Source of the DNA: an uncultured Clostridia bacterium
GTDB lineage: Bacteria; Bacillota; Clostridia; Oscillospirales; Acutalibacteraceae
Assembly (NCBI GenBank): GCA_937884625.1
Contig: CALGCE010000213.1
Span: forward strand, 1 to 20,982
Reading direction: 5' to 3'
Length of the DNA: 20,982 nucleotides
Within the stretch, counting starts at the first letter, position 1; every line of letters begins with the position of its first letter. The translations under genes and the position numbers were made by a program. This document shows, one piece after another, positions 15,998-20,982 of this stretch. The notes under the pieces were generated by a model, which was not told where the DNA came from, searched no databases, and saw nothing but the letters and a program-made list of their open reading frames with translations.

Positions 15998-16029
15998 GGT
16001 ATCACCCCGTTTAAAAATATGATACCGTG
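15995..16029 (-). promoter_or_regulatory. Hairpin covering the start codon of the DUF4830-type gene
   Basis: On the minus strand CACGGTATCA (16029-16020) and TGATACCGTG (16004-15995) are perfect 10-bp arms around a 15-base loop. The last three bases of the second arm are the GTG start codon, and GGGGTG, the ribosome site, lies at the loop-stem border. Folding would hide the start codon. There is no T-tract directly after the stem, so it is not a good intrinsic terminator for ispF. A role in translational control or mRNA processing is an inference. Confidence 0.5.
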
Positions 16030-16036
16030 CCGTCTT

Positions 16037-16510
16037 TTATTCATAGTCTATTAAACATACTGCGTGTGCGGATATACCCTCGCCTGCTCCCGTAAAGCCC
16101 AACCCCTCTTCGGTAGTAGCCTTAACGTTTACTCTGTCAACTTCTACACCGACACAATCGGATATTTGTTTTCTCATATCTTCTATAAAGGGTGCAAGTT
16201 TCGGTTTTTGTGCTATAACGGTAGCGTCAATATTTATTACACTGTATCCTTTTTCCTTTAAAAGACCCAAAACACTTTTAAGCAGTTTTTTTGAGTCGAT
16301 ACCCTCATAACGCTCATCGGTATCGGGGAAGTGTTTTCCTATATCGCCGAGTCCTGCCGCTCCCAAAAGTGCATCGCATATAGCGTGTAAAAGTACGTCG
16401 GCATCCGAGTGACCTGACAGTCCCAAGTAATACGGTATCTCTACACCGCCTATTATGAGTTTTCTGTTTTTTATCAGTCTATGTACGTCATACCCGTGAC
16501 CTATTCTCAT
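16037..16510 (-). CDS. ispF: 2-C-methyl-D-erythritol 2,4-cyclodiphosphate synthase
   Basis: 157 residues, standard length. IspF converts CDP-ME 2-phosphate to ME-cPP in the MEP isoprenoid pathway. The N-terminus [12 protein letters not shown] supplies metal ligands Asp8 and His10; [22 protein letters not shown] gives the third metal histidine; [13 protein letters not shown] and [17 protein letters not shown] are further family blocks. The ATG at 16510 lies one base after the ispD stop, within the normal ispD-ispF pairing. The stop is followed by an inverted repeat that overlaps the next start. Confidence 0.97.
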   Translation of the reverse strand: MRIGHGYDVHRLIKNRKLIIGGVEIPYYLGLSGHSDADVLLHAICDALLGAAGLGDIGKHFPDTDERYEGIDSKKLLKSVLGLLKEKGYSVINIDATVIAQKPKLAPFIEDMRKQISDCVGVEVDRVNVKATTEEGLGFTGAGEGISAHAVCLIDYE

Positions 16511-16511
16511 A

Positions 16512-17243
16512 TCACATACCGCCCTTTATAAACATTTGCGCAAGTTCTATATCCTTTGGTGTCGTTATTTTAATATTACACCTGTCGCCGTCAATTACCC
16601 TTACGGTATACCCTGCATTTTCCATTACCGATGCATCGTCGGTAAATTTTGACGTATCCTCTGCGACTTGCAGTGCGTCTTTATAAAGACTGACCTTTAC
16701 ACCCTGCGGTGTTTGTGCTAAATAAAGTTTACTGCGGTCAAGAGTTCCCGTAACGGCACCCTCGCCGTCCGCAAGTTTTACCGTATCAACTATTTTTAAA
16801 GCACACAGAACCGCATCGTTTCTATACAGTGCCTCAACGCAGTTTTCTATCATTTGCTCACTTACAAAAGGTCTTGCACCGTCGTGAATAAGCACCCTTT
16901 CCTCATCACTTGAAAGACGGCTCATTCCGCACACAACCGAAGCCTGTCTGTCAGTGCCTCCTGCTATTATATCGGTCACTTTGGTTAACGAGTATTCCTC
17001 TGCAAGACATTGTACTGCATTTATATCTTCTTTTCTTGTAACCACGATTATCCTAGATATGTACGGACAATCTTCAAACTTTTTAATTGTCCTTACAAGC
17101 AAAGGTTTTCCGCACAACATTAAAAACTGTTTGTTTATGCCCTGCATTCTTGACGAGTTACCTGCCGCCACAATTATAACGGGTATGGCACATCCGCTGT
17201 TTTGGCACAAATTATATTCAAATTTAACTTCGGTTGCTTTCAT
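16512..17243 (-). CDS. ispD: 2-C-methyl-D-erythritol 4-phosphate cytidylyltransferase
   Basis: 243 residues from the ATG at 17243. IspD transfers CMP to MEP in isoprenoid synthesis. The nucleotide-binding start reads [19 protein letters not shown], followed by [31 protein letters not shown] and LAQTPQGVK, all family blocks. The frame extends upstream to an ATG at 17291, but that start has no ribosome site and lies deeper in the PAP2 gene; the ATG at 17243 follows a GA-rich AAGCGAAGAAAAG stretch and gives a better length. It has about 15 extra residues before the usual VIIVAAG start. It overlaps the PAP2 gene by 20 bp and is followed by ispF after 1 bp. Confidence 0.95.
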   Translation of the reverse strand: MKATEVKFEYNLCQNSGCAIPVIIVAAGNSSRMQGINKQFLMLCGKPLLVRTIKKFEDCPYISRIIVVTRKEDINAVQCLAEEYSLTKVTDIIAGGTDRQASVVCGMSRLSSDEERVLIHDGARPFVSEQMIENCVEALYRNDAVLCALKIVDTVKLADGEGAVTGTLDRSKLYLAQTPQGVKVSLYKDALQVAEDTSKFTDDASVMENAGYTVRVIDGDRCNIKITTPKDIELAQMFIKGGM

Positions 17244-17850
17244 CACTTTTCTTCGCTTTCTGCTTTTTTCGTATATTATCAAACACGACATCGAAAATTA
17301 CGGCAATTGCCGTACCTAAACACCAACCGGTTATAACATCCGACGCAAAATGTACGTTAAAATATATTCGTGATATTCCTATCATAAACGGTATAATTCC
17401 CGATATGCATACGCTCAAAACTTTCTGCCATCTGTATTTACAAATTCTAAAAAGTGCAAACATTACTGTCATATAAAGTGCGGCGGCGGTCATAGCGTGT
17501 CCGCTCGGAAAACTGTAACCGTCAATCTCTAAAAGCCTTTCGAGCGGTCTTTGCCTTTTAATAATGGCTTTTATTATTTCGTTGCAAATCAAAGTACTGA
17601 TAACAGTGACCGTAGCAGGCAGACCTATCCTCTTTCTTGTGGGTAGTAAAAGCAATATTGCCAAAATCCCTATTGTCGGTTTTGTACTGCCAAGCCAGGT
17701 AAAAAATCCAAAAACGGCATTTTTTGAACTGTTTGGATTTATAAGCGATGCTATTTTAAGTTCTGTCGGCTCAAATACGCCCGTAACCGCACATACTACT
17801 CCGAAAGAAGAAATAAGTAAAAGTATAAGAAGTGAAATTCTGACTTTCAT
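17224..17850 (-). CDS. PAP2-family membrane phosphatase
   Basis: 208 residues with about five to six hydrophobic segments and a charged Lys-rich C-terminal tail (195-208). The three-part PAP2 signature is intact: K94xxxxxxR101P102, PSGH at 115-118, and SR160-161 ... H167 ... D171. Members dephosphorylate lipid phosphates such as undecaprenyl pyrophosphate or phosphatidic acid at the membrane. Its overlap with ispD, which feeds the isoprenoid pathway, makes a polyprenyl-phosphate substrate attractive, but this is an inference. ATG 17850 has AGGTGAG upstream. The gene starts only 12 bp from the end of the inverted-repeat element, and no conventional promoter could be placed before it. Confidence 0.9.
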   Translation of the reverse strand: MKVRISLLILLLISSFGVVCAVTGVFEPTELKIASLINPNSSKNAVFGFFTWLGSTKPTIGILAILLLLPTRKRIGLPATVTVISTLICNEIIKAIIKRQRPLERLLEIDGYSFPSGHAMTAAALYMTVMFALFRICKYRWQKVLSVCISGIIPFMIGISRIYFNVHFASDVITGWCLGTAIAVIFDVVFDNIRKKQKAKKSDESNRS

Positions 17851-17861
17851 TTTCTCACCTG

Positions 17862-18140
17862 TTTAGCCTAACAAGAATAATCCAAACTCGGTTTTTGAGG
17901 GCGGATTTTCCGTTATACTGTGTTAAAATACTCGTGAATACGACAGTATTCACTGCGTTTTTGCCTTGCCTAACAAAAAATCCGCCACTAAAAAACTCTT
18001 TGACACGAAAGATGTGAATTTTTGTGAAGATTTTTGTCTTTGAGATTGCAGGTGGGCTGACGCCCATCAAAATCGAAAAGCAAAAATATGCCGAAAAGTC
18101 GCTCTTTCGGGCGGGTTCGGATTATTCTTGTTAGGCTAAA
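17862..18140. mobile_element. 279-bp inverted-repeat element (MITE-like or structured RNA)
   Basis: Perfect 22-bp terminal inverted repeats lie at 17862-17883 and 18119-18140 (core GCCTAACAAGAATAATCC). Similarity continues imperfectly for another ten bases (CAAACTCG versus CGAACCCG). A TA dinucleotide borders the core at each end (TA-GCC ... GGC-TA), as expected for TA-targeting IS630/mariner-type MITEs, but no longer target duplication is visible. Inside are a nested inverted repeat (GGCGGATTTT at 17900-17909, AAAATCCGCC at 17977-17986), a perfect 8-bp hairpin with GACA loop (17934-17953), GGGC-TGAC-GCCC near 18054-18065, and CCGAAA/TTTCGG near 18091-18110. GCCTAACAA recurs at 17968-17976. 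There is no transposase. A 71-codon open frame (17855-18070, minus) is probably fortuitous. Confidence 0.7.
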
Positions 18141-18178
18141 AAACCGCATCTTTGCAGGAAACAACCCAAAAGATGCGG
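18138..18178 (-). terminator. Intrinsic terminator of the efp-CD1247 operon
   Basis: On the minus strand CCGCATCTTT (18178-18169) pairs perfectly with AAAGATGCGG (18153-18144), a 10-bp stem with a 15-base loop, followed by six Ts (18143-18138). It lies 23 bp after the CD1247-type gene. The T-tract runs into the end of the inverted-repeat element, so the element sits exactly at the terminator's tail. Confidence 0.88.
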
Positions 18179-18200
18179 AAAAAAGTTTTTATTATGCCTA

Positions 18201-18641
18201 TTAATCGTCCTTTTCGTCACATTGACCGCAATCACAGCCGTCGTCACAGCAACAGTCAAAGTCAAACTCCAAAGGTGTTTCACAGTTCGGGCAAACAATA
18301 GAGCCCTCATCTATCATATCTTCGTCAAGATATATTATATCGTGACACGCAGGACATTCAACCTCGTAAAGTTCATCATCGTTACAACAATCACAGTCGC
18401 AGTCACAGTCCTCTTCAAAATCTTCATACACAATATCCTCAATGTATGAAAGGTCTTCGTCAACTGCGTCTATCTGCTCGGACATATCATCACAAGCGTC
18501 CTCAATATCGCATATTTCCTGTGTAATATCGCCTAAAAGGTCTATAACAGCAGAAAGTATTTTACCCTCTTTGGTAGTTTCATCAAGGTTAAGTCCCTCG
18601 GTAAGTCCCTTGATATAAGCAATTTTCTCACAAATATCCAT
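18201..18641 (-). CDS. CD1247-type Cys/Asp-rich zinc-ribbon protein
   Basis: 146 residues from ATG 18641, which has GGAGG eight bases upstream; a TTG one codon earlier is a poorer start. The N-terminal part (about 1-75) is helical and acidic (IAYIKGLTEGLNLDETTKEGKILSAVIDLL), matching the N-terminal domain known from Clostridioides protein CD1247. Residues 79-86 are an alternating Cys/Asp run. A zinc ribbon follows with C96xxC99 and C117xxC120, and then a second Cys/Asp cluster (130-141). There are 15 cysteines in residues 79-141. The role is unknown; strong metal binding is likely from composition. It lies 18 bp after efp and before the operon's terminator; I recall a similar neighbourhood in other Clostridia. 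Confidence 0.85.
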   Translation of the reverse strand: MDICEKIAYIKGLTEGLNLDETTKEGKILSAVIDLLGDITQEICDIEDACDDMSEQIDAVDEDLSYIEDIVYEDFEEDCDCDCDCCNDDELYEVECPACHDIIYLDEDMIDEGSIVCPNCETPLEFDFDCCCDDGCDCGQCDEKDD

Positions 18642-18659
18642 CAACAGTTCCTCCGTTAT

Positions 18660-19217
18660 TTACGCACGTTCCATATATTCGCCCGTACGGGTATCTATTC
18701 TTATTACTTCACCCTCATTTATAAAGAGCGGTACACGGATTTCACAACCCGTTTCAAGTGTTGCAGGTTTGGTTGCATTTGTTGCTGTATTACCTGCAAA
18801 TCCCGGCTCTGTTGCAGTAACGGTAAGTTCTACGAAAGTAGGCGGTTCAACACCGAAAACCTTTCCCTTGTAAGAAAGAATTTTACAAACCATATTTTCT
18901 TTTACAAACTTAAAGTTATCCCCTAATTCCGATTTATTAATCGGAACCATATCATAGGTTTCCTGGTCCATAAAGTAATAAAGGTCGCCGTCACTGTAAG
19001 AAAATTCCATATCCTTACGCTCTATATATGCAGTAGGGAATTTGGCGGTCGGGTTGTAACTCTTTTCAACAACCGAACCCGTTATTACATTTTTGGTCTT
19101 TGTTCTTACGAAAGCGGCACCCTTGCCCGGTTTTACGTGTTGAAATTCTACTACCTGTAAAACCTGACCGTCCTCTTCAAAAGTAACACCGTTTCTAAAA
19201 TCACCGGCACTAATCAT
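18660..19217 (-). CDS. efp: Elongation factor P
   Basis: 185 residues, exact family length, from ATG 19217 preceded by GGAGGAAAATAAT. An in-frame ATG five codons earlier overlaps that ribosome site and is rejected. EF-P relieves ribosome stalling at polyproline stretches. The KOW-like N-terminal domain ends in the loop [10 protein letters not shown], with Lys32 at the tip position that is modified in many bacteria; the modification enzyme cannot be inferred here. Two OB domains follow ([25 protein letters not shown] and the C-terminal [21 protein letters not shown] signature). It has its own consensus promoter and is followed by the CD1247-type gene. Confidence 0.97.
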   Translation of the reverse strand: MISAGDFRNGVTFEEDGQVLQVVEFQHVKPGKGAAFVRTKTKNVITGSVVEKSYNPTAKFPTAYIERKDMEFSYSDGDLYYFMDQETYDMVPINKSELGDNFKFVKENMVCKILSYKGKVFGVEPPTFVELTVTATEPGFAGNTATNATKPATLETGCEIRVPLFINEGEVIRIDTRTGEYMERA

Positions 19218-19255
19218 ATTATTTTCCTCCATAAAGATAAATTATACTGTTAATG

Positions 19256-19284
19256 AGTATAAAACTTTTTATATGTTTTGTCAA
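19256..19284 (-). promoter_or_regulatory. Sigma-A promoter for efp
   Basis: On the minus strand a perfect TTGACA (19284-19279) and TATACT (19261-19256) are separated by 17 bases. The -10 is about 39 bp before the efp ATG. The -35 begins 15 bp after the trkH stop; no terminator is visible between trkH and this promoter. Confidence 0.82.
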
Positions 19285-19299
19285 GTAAATAAAGCCAAA

Positions 19300-20742
19300 T
19301 CACTTTTTTGTCCATGTAGACGGTGACAATGCTATTAAAAGTGGGAATATTTCAAGTCTGCCGAGCAACATCGCAACCGACAGCACCAACTTTGAAAAAG
19401 CGGTATAGTCGCCGTACCCCGAGGCAGGTCCTACACCTGCAAGTCCCGGTCCTACATTGTTAAAGCAGGATACCGCCGCACTGAAATTGGTTTCAAGTCC
19501 AAACGGCTCAAAACAAATAAGCAAAAACGTAGCAAGTATGCAAAGCATATATACTGCAAAATAAACCGTTACGCCCTGCAAAGTTTGCTCTTCAACCGAT
19601 TTTCCCTCAAAACGTACCGTAGCAACCGACCTTGGATGCAACATTCTTTTGAGTTCTCTGCCTATCATTTTAAACATCATAATAGTTCTCGATAATTTAA
19701 GACCGCCTGCCGTTGAACCTGCACAACCGCCTGAAAACATAAGTACAAACAGTATACCTTTTGAAAGTTCAGGCCATTTATTAAAGTCGGCCGTAGCGTA
19801 ACCCGTTGTAGTAAGTATTGAGGATACCTGAAATACCGACTGTCTTATGGCAGTAGAGGAATTTTTATAAATAGGGAATACATTAAGTGCGATAACCGAC
19901 GAGGCAACGAGTGCTACTGCTACATACACCCAAAGTTCCGTACTGCGAAAAACAGAACGAAAACGCTTTATAAGTAACAAATAATACAGATTGAAGTTTA
20001 CGCCGAACAGCAACATAAATATTGCTATTACCCACTGATGATAATTACTGTAAGAAGCAATACTGTCCGCCTTTATGCCGAAGCCCCCCGTACCTGCCGT
20101 ACCGAACGAATGAACTAAACTGTCAAAAACAGGCATACCGCCTGCACAAAGCATTGCCACTTCAATTGCAGTAAGCACAATATAAATAAGATAAAGAATT
20201 TTGGCGGTATCCTTTACTCTCGGCACTATCTTGCCTACAACCGGACCCGGCATTTCCGCCCTCATAATATGAATAGATCTATCCGACACATTGGGGATAA
20301 TCGCCATAACGAAGACGAGTACACCCATTCCGCCTACCCAATGCGAGAAACTTCTCCAAAACAAGGTTCCGTGATTTAAAATTTCAACGTTTTTAATAAT
20401 TGAAGCACCCGTAGTGGTAAAACCGCTTACCGTTTCAAAGAAAGCATCAACGTAGGAAGGAATATCACCGCAAAGCACAAACGGAACGGCACCTATTGCC
20501 GACATTCCGAGCCACACGAGAGCGACTATTGCAAAACCCTCTTTTGCATAAATTACGTGGTTTTTCGGTTTAAAGCACAGACACAAAACAAGTCCCAAAG
20601 CAAGGGATAATACTGCGGTAAGCAGAAAAGCCAAATAACAACTCTCTCCATATATGAGTGATACAAGCATTGGTAAGAGCAAAAGTGCCGACTCCGCTAT
20701 TGCAACCCTGCCTATCGTATTAAAAATAACCTTATAATTCAT
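19300..20742 (-). CDS. trkH: TrkH/KtrB-family potassium uptake channel subunit
   Basis: 480 residues, a full-length integral membrane protein with about ten to twelve hydrophobic segments. It forms the K+-conducting pore of Trk/Ktr systems and needs a TrkA/KtrA regulatory subunit. Pore-loop motifs recur as expected: SGFTTTGASI, FGTAGTGGFGI, LTTTGYAT and FNNVGPGLAGVG, each with the selectivity-filter glycine. FWRSFSHWVGGMG follows the first pore loop, and the KLSRTIMMFKMIGREL loop is basic. ATG 20742 is preceded by a weak GGCGGTGACG. It lies 16 bp after the trkA stop, and the two would normally be one operon. Because trkA is truncated here, the promoter and partner for this gene are uncertain. 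Confidence 0.94.
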   Translation of the reverse strand: MNYKVIFNTIGRVAIAESALLLLPMLVSLIYGESCYLAFLLTAVLSLALGLVLCLCFKPKNHVIYAKEGFAIVALVWLGMSAIGAVPFVLCGDIPSYVDAFFETVSGFTTTGASIIKNVEILNHGTLFWRSFSHWVGGMGVLVFVMAIIPNVSDRSIHIMRAEMPGPVVGKIVPRVKDTAKILYLIYIVLTAIEVAMLCAGGMPVFDSLVHSFGTAGTGGFGIKADSIASYSNYHQWVIAIFMLLFGVNFNLYYLLLIKRFRSVFRSTELWVYVAVALVASSVIALNVFPIYKNSSTAIRQSVFQVSSILTTTGYATADFNKWPELSKGILFVLMFSGGCAGSTAGGLKLSRTIMMFKMIGRELKRMLHPRSVATVRFEGKSVEEQTLQGVTVYFAVYMLCILATFLLICFEPFGLETNFSAAVSCFNNVGPGLAGVGPASGYGDYTAFSKLVLSVAMLLGRLEIFPLLIALSPSTWTKK

Positions 20743-20758
20743 AAAAGTACGTCACCGC

Positions 20759-20893
20759 CTATGCAATTATATCGGACAAATCATTCATACTTTGTCCTGC
20801 CGCAATAACGATGACCTTGTCGCCTGCTTTAATCGTCTCATCGCCTGACGGAATAATGGCTTTTTTGTTTCTTAAATAACATATTATAAACAA
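20759..20893 (-). pseudogene. trkA: TrkA C-terminal remnant (TrkA-C/RCK domain end)
   Basis: About 45 codons ending at a TAG (20761-20759) read LFIICYLRNKKAIIPSGDETIKAGDKVIV with a short tail, a clear TrkA-C domain end (the family's IPRGDTxLxxGDxVIV pattern). Upstream of about 20890 the frame no longer looks like TrkA, and it meets an in-frame stop at 20980-20978. The NAD-binding RCK domain is absent from the window. No start codon with a ribosome site precedes the remnant. The 5' boundary is approximate. It is either a gene cut by an insertion or recombination, or an assembly join near the window edge. Confidence 0.72.
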
Positions 20894-20907
20894 GGGGGAT
20901 AGATGAA

Positions 20908-20982
20908 ATGAATGAGAAAATGATTGAAAGACTTGAAAAGGGCGTAATGGTTGATGGACGAATGACTGCTCATTGTACTATA
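20908..20982 (+). CDS. N-terminus of an unidentified plus-strand gene (partial)
   Basis: From ATG 20908 an open frame of 25 codons runs off the window: MNEKMIERLEKGVMVDGRMT and then AHCTI. AAGGGGG lies about ten bases upstream, a good Shine-Dalgarno site. It is the only convincing plus-strand start in the window and begins just after the TrkA remnant breaks off, as expected for the first gene of an inserted segment. The peptide is helical and charged. I do not recognise the family and do not assign a function. Confidence 0.45.
   Translation, partial: MNEKMIERLEKGVMVDGRMTAHCTI

Noticed and set aside
17244..17291. Upstream ATG for ispD
   Set aside because: No Shine-Dalgarno precedes it and it would add 16 basic residues not seen in the family while deepening the overlap with the PAP2 gene.
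17855..18070. 71-codon minus-strand open frame inside the inverted-repeat element
   Set aside because: It runs through several hairpins and one terminal repeat, has no domain pattern and no convincing ribosome site; more likely fortuitous than a real peptide.

Overview
The window looks like a piece of a low-GC Clostridia chromosome, probably a Ruminococcaceae/Oscillospirales-type gut or rumen anaerobe. Four things suggest this: the gene order around nusA-infB is of Firmicutes type, ribosome-binding sites are strong GGAGG-like, a CD1247-family protein sits next to efp, and a dockerin enzyme is followed by a cohesin-like surface protein, which points to cellulosome-type biology. Nearly every gene lies on the minus strand, so the text below follows transcription from the high-coordinate end downwards.

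Region A (about 20982-19300): a complete trkH-type K+ channel subunit is preceded by only the last ~45 residues of trkA. The trkA reading frame loses resemblance near 20890. Beyond that point a plus-strand ORF with its own Shine-Dalgarno site begins and runs off the window. This looks like an insertion or recombination junction, or an assembly join. Region B (19284-18138): a self-contained operon with a consensus sigma-A promoter, efp, a Cys/Asp-rich CD1247-type protein and an intrinsic terminator. Region C (18140-17862): a 279-bp structured element bounded by perfect 22-bp inverted repeats. It behaves like a MITE or a structured RNA and its end overlaps the terminator's T-tract. Region D (17850-14848): PAP2 phosphatase, ispD, ispF, a DUF4830-type protein and an RsuA-family pseudouridine synthase. 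Region E (14731-13589): an orphan MsmK/UgpC-type sugar ABC ATPase in which the conserved H-loop histidine is replaced by proline.

Region F (13560-2343): a long collinear superoperon, rimP - GH25 lysozyme - nusA - ylxR/rnpM - ylxQ - infB - rbfA - nrnA - truB - ribF - lipoprotein - DUF1015. Most junctions overlap or are under 30 bp, and I see no internal terminator. It begins with a sigma-A-like promoter followed by a leader hairpin with a GNRA-type loop and a T-rich tract, which could be an attenuator. The order is the usual transcription/translation/RNA-processing cluster except for the secreted lysozyme between rimP and nusA. The DUF1015 gene at the end carries a frameshift.

Region G (2331-1): a consensus promoter drives a secreted peptidoglycan hydrolase (SH3, glucosaminidase, Pro/Thr linker, dockerin). 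It is followed 11 bp later by a TTG-initiated secreted protein with a cohesin-like domain and a cadherin-like beta-sandwich, truncated by the window edge. This pair is the best candidate for an unusual system here: a cell-wall hydrolase carrying a dockerin, co-transcribed with a possible cohesin partner. No tRNA, rRNA or CRISPR array was seen.
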